This document shows, in pieces, positions 1 to 5,211 of a stretch of 5,431 nucleotides of DNA. Below the pieces are notes generated by a model that did no database searches, had not been told where the DNA came from, and was given only the letters and a program-made list of their open reading frames with translations. A program made the translations under genes and the position numbers. Numbering within the stretch: position 1 is the stretch's first letter; every line of letters begins with the position of its first letter. This stretch comes from Synergistaceae bacterium (GTDB taxonomy: Bacteria; Synergistota; Synergistia; Synergistales; Synergistaceae): contig JAAZCN010000132.1 of assembly GCA_012513245.1 (NCBI GenBank), positions 1 to 5,431 of the forward strand. The letters run 5' to 3'.

Positions 1-2
1 CG

Positions 3-446
3 TTAAAGCTTCAATTTAATGTATTCGCCAACCAATATTGAGGCCGGGTACAAGACTTCTTCTTCAGTTTTAGCGTGCAAAGTCAATTTTTCGGCAAAGT
101 GTACGTACTGCATCTTATTTTCTTTTTTTGAAGCGTCCGTAAGGACCTTGAGGGCTGCAACGATCGCTTCGTGTTCTGCAAGCATCTCAGGAAGTTCTGC
201 CTTTAATCTGTCGGTCATTGTCAGAACTTCTCTCATTTCCGGCGTGACCTGTCCATGCGCTAACACTGATAATAATCCAAGAGGCGGCATCGCATATTCT
301 TCTTCTTTTAGGAAATGATGATGTAATACCTTCGCTACCGCTTTCGCTGCTTCTCCGGTCGCGCCCCCCGCCTTTGTTGCTTCAACTAGTTCCGCATGGA
401 GCTCTTCATGTTCTACTTTTAATGAGTGAGGATTTTCAATTTTCAT
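3..446 (-). CDS. Hemerythrin HHE-domain protein
   Basis: This 147-residue protein is a single hemerythrin-like four-helix bundle, a family that binds a non-haem diiron centre and takes part in O2 binding, sensing or detoxification, or iron handling. The ligand pattern is visible as two half-repeats: His13 (EHEELH) followed by an HxxxE at His44-Glu48, then His92 (AEHEA) followed by an HxxxE at His124-Glu128 (HAKTE). No signal peptide or membrane segment is present, so it should be cytosolic. The ATG at 446 is supported by an AAAGGAG sequence about 8 nt upstream. It is the last gene of the redox operon within the window, about 100 nt after the oxidoreductase beta subunit. The stop lies at the window edge, so nothing downstream can be judged. 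The fold call is firm. The specific role, such as protecting the neighbouring oxygen-sensitive Fe-S/TPP enzyme, is inferred from context. Confidence 0.9.
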   Translation of the reverse strand: MKIENPHSLKVEHEELHAELVEATKAGGATGEAAKAVAKVLHHHFLKEEEYAMPPLGLLSVLAHGQVTPEMREVLTMTDRLKAELPEMLAEHEAIVAALKVLTDASKKENKMQYVHFAEKLTLHAKTEEEVLYPASILVGEYIKLKL

Positions 447-493
447 AGTCCGGTCTCCTTTGAGAGCATTATTTTGGATGGATCAACGATAAT

Positions 494-542
494 GATGGTT
501 ATGCGCGCCTGCCTTATTGAGGCCTTTCGGACAACCACCATC
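494..542 (-). other. Nested dyad in the beta subunit-hemerythrin gap
   Basis: The roughly 100-nt gap between the beta-subunit stop and the hemerythrin start contains an outer inverted repeat (GATGGT at 494-499 with ACCATC at 537-542) enclosing a short hairpin (GCCT/AGGC at 511-523). There is no T-run, so it does not look like an intrinsic terminator. It could be a transcript-processing or stabilising structure that lets the hemerythrin be expressed at a different level. The pairing is weak and may be chance. Confidence 0.22.
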
Positions 543-548
543 AAACAT

Positions 549-1400
549 TTACATGCGTTTACTCAGAAATTGCTTCATCTTACCGTCTCTGCTTTGAAGG
601 TCCACAGGGGGAGTTATCATTTTCTCGTCAAATGTTGGAGCTTCTTTCTTGTAGAAGACTCCCAGGGGAATGCGTGAATCGGAATTATAGTCCCATTCCC
701 GAGTCGCATTAAACGCCGCCTGGAAATCGCCGGGATCATGGTTTTCTAATTCGTAAACTCGCTTGGCATAATATTCATAAAGGTTGTTAAAAGTCACACA
801 TACCTGAAGAACATCGACCAGTGCGAATCCTTTATGCATGATCGCCTCTTTAAACAAACGCGTCATAAGGTCCATTCCTTTAGAAGTGCAACGTGCCAAA
901 TAAGTTGCCTGGCTTGCCAGCATAAGTTCCAGGGGATTTAAGGGAAGTTCCAGGCTGCCATTAGGGGTAGAACGGCCCTTGAATCCTAACTCCGACGTTG
1001 GACTGTATTGAAAAGCGGTCAGGCTGTAAAGGCGGTTATTATGGATTATGACCGTAATATCAATATTCCTTTTGGCAGCAAAGATCAAATGTTCAAGTCC
1101 TTCTCCGTAGGCGTCTCCGTCACCGGCGAAACAAATGACCTTCAATCCGGAGTTGGCCATTTTAATTCCCTCAGCAACGGGTATGCTTCTGCCGTGAATA
1201 GAATAGAAACTATTGACATTCACATAATCCACGATCTTGCCATGACAACCGATCCCGGAGAGGAGAACAAAATTCTCCGGCGGGCAGACGTCTTGACTCA
1301 ATTCATTCAAGACTTTTTTGATCCCATTTAAGATCGCGAAATTGCCGCACCCCGGACACCAGGTGTTCGGGGTTGATGTACCCAGATTGCTCTGACTCAT
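549..1400 (-). CDS. 2-oxoacid:ferredoxin oxidoreductase, beta (TPP-binding) subunit
   Basis: This is the thiamine-pyrophosphate and [4Fe-4S]-binding subunit of a CoA-dependent 2-oxoacid oxidoreductase (2-oxoacid + CoA to acyl-CoA + CO2 + two electrons). The 283-residue length fits the family. CPGCGN lies at residues 15-20, the TPP/Mg motif GDGDAYGEG at 93-101, and a conserved HNN..YSLT stretch at about 120-128. Cys15, Cys18, Cys52 and Cys201 match the four cysteines expected to hold the cluster. The ATG at 1400 overlaps the alpha-subunit stop as ATGA and has AAGGAGAAG about 8 nt upstream, so the two subunits are translationally coupled. Substrate cannot be read from the sequence: 2-oxoglutarate (KorB type), pyruvate and branched-chain oxoacids are all possible. 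For that reason no gene symbol is given. No ferredoxin-like delta subunit is encoded nearby. Confidence 0.93.
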   Translation of the reverse strand: MSQSNLGTSTPNTWCPGCGNFAILNGIKKVLNELSQDVCPPENFVLLSGIGCHGKIVDYVNVNSFYSIHGRSIPVAEGIKMANSGLKVICFAGDGDAYGEGLEHLIFAAKRNIDITVIIHNNRLYSLTAFQYSPTSELGFKGRSTPNGSLELPLNPLELMLASQATYLARCTSKGMDLMTRLFKEAIMHKGFALVDVLQVCVTFNNLYEYYAKRVYELENHDPGDFQAAFNATREWDYNSDSRIPLGVFYKKEAPTFDEKMITPPVDLQSRDGKMKQFLSKRM

Positions 1401-3070
1401 GCTATCTTCTCCTTCACCATTTTTTCCAGTTCGTCTAAAGTGAACGGCCGTCCGTCATACTTCAGGATCGTCTCATCTACATCTATTCCATGGGCCTTGA
1501 TAAGTCGTACTAACTGTCCGGTCGCATTATTCTCCACTGCGATCAGCTTTTTTATTCCTCTCATCGCATCTCTGAAGGCATGTTCCGGAAAGGGCGAAAG
1601 CACAATGGGCTGTATCACTTTTAATCCCAGTTTTTGCGCGACCTCTACACAGATGCCCTTGGTCGAACCCCAGCAGAGCAGTGCCGTTGTCTGTTTCTCA
1701 TCTCCGTAAGTTTTTACGGTCGGAAAACTCTTCAGTTCCTCGGCTAAATATTTTTCCTTGCGCAGCCGTTTGTCCTGCATTTTTTTCGCGATGGCGGCAT
1801 CTTCGGTCGTTATGCCTGATTCATCATGTTCATAACCACTAGCTTTGATGACGGCATTCTTCTCGGGGACAAAGGCCAATGGTGAGATCCCCGTTTTGCT
1901 GTCCGCATACCGCTGGTAACCTGTAGCACCGTCCCATAAGTATGGACCGTTGTCTTTTATCTCTCCCGTATCATTCACATCAAAATTACTAATGCATTCA
2001 TTGAGGTCCTTATCCGTAAGAATAATAGAAGGGATCTGGTATCTCCAGGCCAGGTTCAATGCACAGGCCGACCAATAATAGGCCTCCTCCAGATCGCCGG
2101 GTGCCACGACAAAGCGTACAAACTCTCCATGCCCCGCATATAGGGCAAAATGCAGATCGCTCTGGCTGGAATAAGTAGGCAGGCCGGTGCTGGGTCCCGG
2201 TCTCTGTCCCAAAACGATCACTGTCGGTACCTCACTCATAGCGGAGAGACTCAGGCTTTCCGTCATAAGGCAGAAACCACCCCCGGACGTGCCCACCGCC
2301 GTCTTTTTACCTGCATAGGCAAAGCCGAGAGACATTAAAATTACGCTAAGTTCATTTTCCGGATGGATCACTTTTAAGGAGAAATCACTTGCCTGTTCGG
2401 CAAGAAAATGCAAAAGCGCGCTGGTAGGGGTCATGGGATAACTCACATAAACCTCTAATCCGCCTTTAATGAGCCCCAAGCCCATAGCCTGGCTGCCGGA
2501 GATCAACGGCAAGATATCCTGAGTCGGAGGCTGGATACTCTCCATAGCCTCTGCTGCGTCATATCCTTTTTTTGCTATTTTTATATTTGTGTCGATATCT
2601 TTTGTGAAATTATCTCTGAGTATCTTTTCCAACAGCTCAAATTTTATACCGACTGCCTTTGCAAACGCACCGATCAAACAGGTATTGCGCATGATCTCAG
2701 GAGCATTTTCTTCTTTGACAAGTTTTACAGTCGGTATGGACAACGTTCGGATTTGAGGAGAAAGAGCGGCCTCTTTGAGAATTTCAGAATCACAGATGAC
2801 CTTGCCGCCATCGTCCAAGCGCGCTTTATGCAGTTCAAGAGTCTCTTTGTTCAAGGCCAAAAGAAAATCTACTCTGTCCCGATGGGCAGTTATCTTTGTT
2901 TGTGCAGCCCTTATTATGGAAAAGGTATGTCCTCCCCGGATCAGCGATGGATAATCGTGGTAGATGTAGACACGATAGCCGCTTTGATTGATGAGATCTC
3001 CCAATATCAGAGCAGATTTATCAACGCCGGAACCGGCACTGCCGCCTATCAAAATAGAAAAATCCTGCAT
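1397..3070 (-). CDS. 2-oxoacid:acceptor oxidoreductase, fused gamma-alpha subunit
   Basis: This 557-residue subunit pairs with the beta subunit to form a two-subunit 2-oxoacid oxidoreductase. Residues 1 to about 180 are the gamma domain, with the glycine-rich GGSAGSGV at 9-16 and the YPSLIRGGHTF region at 40-50. From about 190 the alpha (pyrimidine-binding) domain follows, with YPMTPTS at 211-217 (family YPxTPxS), GTSGGGFCLMTE at 260-271 and QRPGPSTGLPT at 289-299. A C-terminal transketolase-C-like domain (about 450-557) ends the protein. Length and domain order match the fused alpha subunits of KorA/OAFO type. The ATG at 3070 is preceded by a purine-rich GAGGAGGGAGAGG. The gene begins 28 nt after the rubredoxin stop and overlaps the beta-subunit start by 4 nt, so it is clearly operonic. 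There is no ferredoxin domain, so electrons must leave through the beta-subunit cluster to a separate carrier. Confidence 0.93.
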   Translation of the reverse strand: MQDFSILIGGSAGSGVDKSALILGDLINQSGYRVYIYHDYPSLIRGGHTFSIIRAAQTKITAHRDRVDFLLALNKETLELHKARLDDGGKVICDSEILKEAALSPQIRTLSIPTVKLVKEENAPEIMRNTCLIGAFAKAVGIKFELLEKILRDNFTKDIDTNIKIAKKGYDAAEAMESIQPPTQDILPLISGSQAMGLGLIKGGLEVYVSYPMTPTSALLHFLAEQASDFSLKVIHPENELSVILMSLGFAYAGKKTAVGTSGGGFCLMTESLSLSAMSEVPTVIVLGQRPGPSTGLPTYSSQSDLHFALYAGHGEFVRFVVAPGDLEEAYYWSACALNLAWRYQIPSIILTDKDLNECISNFDVNDTGEIKDNGPYLWDGATGYQRYADSKTGISPLAFVPEKNAVIKASGYEHDESGITTEDAAIAKKMQDKRLRKEKYLAEELKSFPTVKTYGDEKQTTALLCWGSTKGICVEVAQKLGLKVIQPIVLSPFPEHAFRDAMRGIKKLIAVENNATGQLVRLIKAHGIDVDETILKYDGRPFTLDELEKMVKEKIA

Positions 3071-3098
3071 TTTTTCCTCTCCCTCCTCTCACTGTTGT

Positions 3099-3260
3099 CT
3101 AGTCTTCTTTTACAAAATCGCTTTTCGGCACACCGCAGACCGGGCATCTCCAAGTTTCCGGTATGTCCTCAAATGCGGTTCCCGGTTTTATCTCCTGCGT
3201 ATCGTCTCCCACTGCGGGATCATAAATGTAGCCACAAACAGTGCATCGATATTTTGTCAT
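3099..3260 (-). CDS. Rubredoxin (canonical four-cysteine)
   Basis: This 53-residue rubredoxin is a small cytosolic one-electron carrier with a single Fe(Cys)4 site. Both knuckles are intact: C6-x-x-C9-G followed by YIYDP, and C39-P-V-C42-G. The usual aromatic residues (Tyr4, Tyr11, Tyr13, Trp37, Phe49) and the GDD, PGT and F-E-D-I-P segments are present, and the length is that of a standard rubredoxin. The ATG at 3260 has GGGAGGT about 7 nt upstream. An ATG 5 nt earlier is out of frame and stops at once. It lies 19 nt after its paralogue and 28 nt before the oxidoreductase alpha subunit. Rubredoxins are known donors to superoxide reductase, rubrerythrin and flavodiiron proteins, and one has been reported as an acceptor for pyruvate:ferredoxin oxidoreductase in Chlorobium. 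A role as carrier for the adjacent enzyme is inference. Confidence 0.95.
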   Translation of the reverse strand: MTKYRCTVCGYIYDPAVGDDTQEIKPGTAFEDIPETWRCPVCGVPKSDFVKED

Positions 3261-3279
3261 TTCATAACCTCCCTGTTGT

Positions 3280-3441
3280 TTAGTCTATTTTTACAAAAGT
3301 GTCTTTCGGGGAACCGCAGACCGGACATGTCCAGGTGTCGGGCAGATCCTCATATGCAGTTCCCGGAGCTATCCCCTGGGTATCGTCTCCTACTTCGGGG
3401 TCATAAATGTAACCAAGTGCCGGGCATTGGTATTTTGACAT
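3280..3441 (-). CDS. Rubredoxin paralogue lacking one iron-ligand cysteine (C9L)
   Basis: This second 53-residue rubredoxin lies directly upstream of the canonical one and is identical to it at 37 of 53 positions by my hand alignment, so it is a tandem duplicate. The second knuckle (C39-P-V-C42-G) is intact. The first reads C6-P-A-L9-G where CxxCG is expected, leaving only three thiolate ligands. The codon is CTT; reaching a cysteine codon from it needs at least two base changes, so a single base-call error does not explain it. The rest of the fold is kept: [19 protein letters not shown], Trp37 and the TFVK end. The reading frame is full length with a good GAGGTGAGGT ribosome site before the ATG at 3441. 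It may bind iron with a water or hydroxide ligand, bind another metal, or have lost electron transfer and kept a structural role. Confidence 0.9.
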   Translation of the reverse strand: MSKYQCPALGYIYDPEVGDDTQGIAPGTAYEDLPDTWTCPVCGSPKDTFVKID

Positions 3442-3450
3442 TACCTCACC

Positions 3451-3567
3451 TCACTTCGCAAAACCGTCATGACAATAGCAGCCAACAGGTGTTATAGTGC
3501 TCAGCTTACATTCACGGAATACGGGGCAATCGCTGCAGCTATCGTCTGGAATTCGAGGGTTACAACA
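3451..3567 (-). pseudogene. Cys-rich reading frame with no start codon, upstream of the rubredoxins
   Basis: A frame ending in TGA at 3451, just 9 nt before the rubredoxin start, encodes about 38 residues with seven cysteines: an initial CC pair, then C-S-D-C-P-V-F-R-E-C, then G-C-Y-C near the end. The density and spacing look like a metal-binding or redox peptide rather than chance. The frame is open a further 20 codons upstream to a TGA but contains no ATG, GTG or TTG. An ATG at 3568 lies one base out of frame and hits TAA two codons later, so a one-base shift could have cut a former start off from its gene. No Shine-Dalgarno precedes that ATG. The most likely reading is a decayed small gene at the head of the operon. 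A non-standard start or a chance frame cannot be excluded. I do not recognise the family. Confidence 0.33.
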
Positions 3568-3575
3568 TGGTAGGT

Positions 3576-3648
3576 GGCGGTCAGACTGTTGAAATCTGCA
3601 GTGTCGCCTTACTTGAGAAGTTCAGGATCAGCTGTACGATCCACAGCT
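3576..3648 (-). other. Two hairpins in the leader before the redox operon
   Basis: Two dyads lie between the promoter-like region and the first frame of the operon. The better one is a perfect 6-bp stem AGCTGT (3630-3635) / ACAGCT (3643-3648) with a 7-nt loop. The other is a nested structure with GGCG (3576-3579) / CGCC (3605-3608) enclosing CAGA/TCTG. Neither is followed by a T-run on the minus strand, so they are not intrinsic terminators for that direction. They could shape a roughly 200-nt 5' leader. I recognise no riboswitch class here. Confidence 0.25.
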
Positions 3649-3668
3649 TCTCTGTTTTCGTTAATATT

Positions 3669-3698
3669 ATTTAACAACTTAATATACTTACGTAACAA
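3669..3698 (-). promoter_or_regulatory. Candidate sigma-A type promoter for the redox operon
   Basis: In an AT-rich stretch, reading the minus strand, TTGTTA (3698-3693) and TTAAAT (3674-3669) are separated by 18 nt and match the -35/-10 consensus at four of six positions each. An inverted repeat GTTAA-N6-TTAAC (3660-3675) overlaps the putative -10, and a TTACGTAA palindrome lies just upstream, so a regulator could bind here. The GTTAA/TTAAC arms resemble half-sites of the redox sensor Rex, but the spacing is 6 rather than 4 nt. The location upstream of the first gene is right; the motif match is only moderate. Confidence 0.25.
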
Positions 3699-3819
3699 GC
3701 TATCACATCACGAGTCACTTTTCAAGGAAGTTTGACTGAAAGAATTCACAGGGATCTTCCCTAAACTATCGGGATATTTCCTCTCGCCCGCCTTCACAAT
3801 TGGGGTCGCCCAAACAATC

Positions 3820-3852
3820 CGGCCATAATAATATTGAATATTATATTAGCCG
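3820..3852. repeat. AT-rich palindrome with GC ends
   Basis: A perfect inverted repeat of two 8-nt arms, ATAATATT and AATATTAT, flanks a single G (3828-3844). Outside it, after a 4-nt unpaired step on each side, CGGC (3820-3823) pairs with GCCG (3849-3852), giving a symmetrical 33-nt dyad. It lies 15 nt before the first structured repeat. It could be a binding site for a dimeric protein, a recombination site or a transcript hairpin. It is not followed by a T-run. The spacing does not match a Xer dif site. The rest of 3700-3866 shows no gene; a short AGGGA/TCCCT hairpin is at 3750-3762. Confidence 0.5.
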
Positions 3853-3866
3853 AATACTTGCACATC

Positions 3867-4048
3867 CTCCCGCGGCATGCCCTCGCCGCTGCCTCTAACG
3901 ACTGCCTGCCCATTGCTTGCCCGCATTTACGACTGCTTGCCCGCTTTCACACCCGCCCTTACAACATCTTCCCACCGGGCCGGCTGCGCCGGTTCTTCTC
4001 GGCGATGAAATCGCCATTTCTCGCGGCACGATCCAAGCCGCACTTCAC
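3867..4048. repeat. Structured hairpin-linker repeat, copy A
   Basis: This is the first of two direct copies of a non-coding element; its first 33 nt are identical to those of copy B. It opens with a GCGGC/GCCGC hairpin (3872-3889). Next comes a block with three GCYTGCC heptamers (3904, 3915, 3935). Then a regular series follows: linker TCTTCCC (3967-3973), hairpin ACCGG/CCGGT (3974-3993), linker TCTTCTC, hairpin GGCGAT-gaa-ATCGCC (4001-4015), linker ATTTCTC, hairpin GCGGC/GCCGC (4023-4041), linker ACTTCAC. All linkers are 7 nt. Read on the minus strand, in the direction of the genes, the linkers become purine-rich (GAGAAG-like). It may be a structured RNA, a transcription-insulating element or a REP/MITE-like repeat. 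Open frames through it on the plus strand are products of the repeats. Confidence 0.75.
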
Positions 4049-4173
4049 CATTGTACGTATAGCATAAAAATAAAATTAGGAATAAAAGGAGGAATAAAAA
4101 CGGAGGGGGTTTTACTTAAGATTTTAAAACCATCGAGGGATTTCCAATAGATTCACAACCGATTTGCCATCGA
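4049..4173. other. AT-rich spacer between the two structured repeats
   Basis: No gene is visible in this stretch. It holds two copies of GGAATAAAA 12 nt apart (4079-4087 and 4091-4099), a purine-rich run that includes an isolated AAAGGAGG with no supported start after it, and a 7-bp inverted repeat GGTTTTA (4108-4114) / TAAAACC (4125-4131) with a 10-nt loop. Neither strand has a T-run directly after the stem, so it is not a standard terminator. Confidence 0.5.
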
Positions 4174-4346
4174 CTCCCGCGGCATGCCCTCGCCGCTGCC
4201 TCTAACAACTGCTTGCCAACGCTTGCCTATCGCTTGCCCGCCCTTACAACATCTTCCCACCGGCTGTGCCGGTTCTTCTCGGCGATGTGATCGCCACTTC
4301 TCGCGGCTTGATTTTAGCCGCACTTCCCGCCGGAAGGATCTCCGGC
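4174..4346. repeat. Structured hairpin-linker repeat, copy B
   Basis: This second copy has the clearest architecture. A GCGGC/GCCGC hairpin (4179-4196) is followed by three GCTTGCC heptamers 10-11 nt apart (4211, 4221, 4232). Then linker TCTTCCC (4252-4258), hairpin ACCGGC-tgt-GCCGGT (4259-4273), linker TCTTCTC, hairpin GGCGAT-gtg-ATCGCC (4281-4295), linker ACTTCTC, hairpin GCGGCT/AGCCGC with a 7-nt loop (4303-4321), linker ACTTCCC, and a final hairpin GCCGG/CCGGC (4329-4346) that copy A lacks. The first two post-linker hairpins start exactly 22 nt apart from each other and from the next. Compared with copy A, stems are preserved and loops differ. It ends 7 nt before the sigma-factor stop, so on the minus strand it would form the 3' end of that transcript. 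The last hairpin has no U-tract after it and is not a canonical intrinsic terminator. Confidence 0.78.
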
Positions 4347-4353
4347 TCTTTCC

Positions 4354-4857
4354 TTACTGTTTATAAAAAACTGGTTCCAGCTTGGCTCGGATCTTTTTTA
4401 ATCTGGCACAGACAGCCTGCTGGGTAATATTGTGCTTCCCCGCAAGATCGTTTTGTGTGCAGCCATCCATAACTTCGCGTACCATAATGAATTCACCGGG
4501 CAGGAGCTTTCTTTTGACAATGTAGATTATCTCTAAAAGCATCCTTCGTTCTTCTTCAGAAGGGTCCAGGATGATTTCAGGAAGGAATTCAGGATCTATA
4601 AAATTTACATTGTTTCTCAGTCCTCTTAGTCTCTGTGCTGCTGTCCTCACATAACCGGGAAGACGACTTGCAATAAAAGCGGTGAGCCATTGTTTGTCGG
4701 TGCATTTCTCATTGAGGATCAAAAGAGCGAGATAGCCCTCCTGCACCAGATCTTCAAATTCCGCGCCTCTGCCGGCGTAGCGTCTTGCAGTTGCCTTTAC
4801 CAATGGTTCATATTTTGCGATCAACTCTTCTTTCTTGACTTCATTGATATCATTCAA
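4354..4857 (-). CDS. Compact sigma-70-like RNA polymerase sigma factor
   Basis: This 167-residue protein has the outline of a small sigma-70 family factor, which would direct RNA polymerase to a specific promoter set. Residues 16-46 match region 2.1-2.2 (YEPLVKATARRYAGRG followed by FEDLVQEGYLAL), the core polymerase contact. Residues about 118-162 form a region-4-type helix-turn-helix (CTQNDLAGKHNITQQAVCARLKK) for -35 recognition. The stretch between them, where region 2.3-2.4 would melt and read the -10, is short and atypical, and region 3 is missing. The start is TTG at 4857. No in-frame ATG lies near it, and GGAGGG sits 12 nt upstream inside the last codons of the peptidase gene. It follows that gene by 9 nt in the same frame. 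Its linkage to YvrJ recalls Bacillus yvrI (SigO) near yvrJ. A phage-type regulator is an alternative. Confidence 0.8.
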   Translation of the reverse strand: MNDINEVKKEELIAKYEPLVKATARRYAGRGAEFEDLVQEGYLALLILNEKCTDKQWLTAFIASRLPGYVRTAAQRLRGLRNNVNFIDPEFLPEIILDPSEEERRMLLEIIYIVKRKLLPGEFIMVREVMDGCTQNDLAGKHNITQQAVCARLKKIRAKLEPVFYKQ

Positions 4858-4866
4858 TTTTGTTAT

Positions 4867-5211
4867 TTACCCTCCGATTTCTATATGGATAAAGTGCTTT
4901 TTCCCGTAACTTATTGCCCGGCTGAAGCCGCAGCTCAAAGCCATATCCCGGAACCTTTCATATTCCGGTGCGGGAACCCTTATATCCGCCGCCTGCCCTA
5001 CTTTATGCAGGCTTCTCTTGGCACCCCCCACGTCTTTGTTGTGAATTTCACACCTGTAGCCGCTGTTTATGATCAAAGGTCGCCCCCATTTTTCCCTTAA
5101 TTTCTGCAAATTCAAAACAAGCAGCGGGTGCAGCAGCACTGTATGACAGCAAGGACACTCAAACTCTTTCAGGTTGAAATTCTCGGTAAGCTGAAAATCA
5201 TTCAACCTCAT
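4867..5211 (-). CDS. M15-family peptidoglycan peptidase (Peptidase_M15_3 type)
   Basis: This 114-residue zinc peptidase-like protein resembles phage and bacterial M15 D,D- or L,D-carboxypeptidases/endolysins that cut peptidoglycan peptides. The signature is complete: an N-terminal NFNLKEFECPCC segment (11-22), the PLIINSGYRCEIHN motif (45-58), the zinc-ligand motif S-x-H-x6-D with His69 and Asp76 (SLHKVGQAAD), and a C-terminal IHIEI with the third ligand His109. No signal peptide or anchor is present, so export would need a holin-like partner or lysis, as for phage endolysins. The ATG at 5211 overlaps the stop of the preceding 30-codon frame as ATGA. Its own ribosome site is weak (GAAGAGAAAGAG), which fits translational coupling. 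It sits between YvrJ and a sigma factor. The enzyme family is clear; whether it is a prophage relic or a host cell-wall enzyme is not. Confidence 0.88.
   Translation of the reverse strand: MRLNDFQLTENFNLKEFECPCCHTVLLHPLLVLNLQKLREKWGRPLIINSGYRCEIHNKDVGGAKRSLHKVGQAADIRVPAPEYERFRDMALSCGFSRAISYGKKHFIHIEIGG
4870..4875 (-). promoter_or_regulatory. Ribosome binding site deciding the TTG start of the sigma gene
   Basis: GGAGGG on the minus strand is embedded in the last two sense codons (Gly-Gly) and just before the stop of the M15 peptidase gene. The next usable start codon in the sigma frame is TTG, 12 nt downstream, a somewhat long gap. This placement implies that translation of the sigma factor depends on ribosomes finishing the peptidase gene. 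Confidence 0.55.

Noticed and set aside
3..1331. Plus-strand open frames of 83-107 codons antisense to the hemerythrin and beta subunit
   Set aside because: They are shadow frames of strongly supported minus-strand genes, with no ribosome sites or recognisable domains.
2753..3497. Long plus-strand open frames (176 and 169 codons) antisense to the alpha subunit and rubredoxins
   Set aside because: They overlap well-supported minus-strand genes and match no family I recognise. Their internal similarity reflects the rubredoxin duplication read in the wrong frame.
3660..3675. Rex redox-sensor operator
   Set aside because: The half-sites GTTAA/TTAAC are suggestive, but the 6-nt gap differs from the usual 4-nt spacing and the outer bases do not match on one side.
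3820..3852. Xer dif site
   Set aside because: The AT arms look superficially similar, but the spacer and arm sequences do not fit the 11-6-11 layout.
4329..4346. Intrinsic terminator for the sigma gene
   Set aside because: The hairpin is well placed, but on the minus strand it is followed by GGGAAG rather than a U-tract. It fits as the last unit of the hairpin array.
3867..4346. CRISPR array
   Set aside because: The repeated units are short variable hairpins with 7-nt linkers. There are no 25-40 nt identical repeats with unique spacers, and no cas genes in the window.
3867..4346. Csr/Rsm-type sponge RNA
   Set aside because: Those carry GGA in the hairpin loops; here the purine motif lies in the linkers and is mainly GAGAAG.
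3834..4366. Plus-strand open frames through the structured repeats, including a stretch reading PVLLGDEIAISRGTI that faintly recalls the start of indolepyruvate oxidoreductase alpha subunits
   Set aside because: The second copy changes most of those residues while keeping the DNA stems. No ribosome site or clear start precedes the frames. Hairpin structure explains the sequence better.
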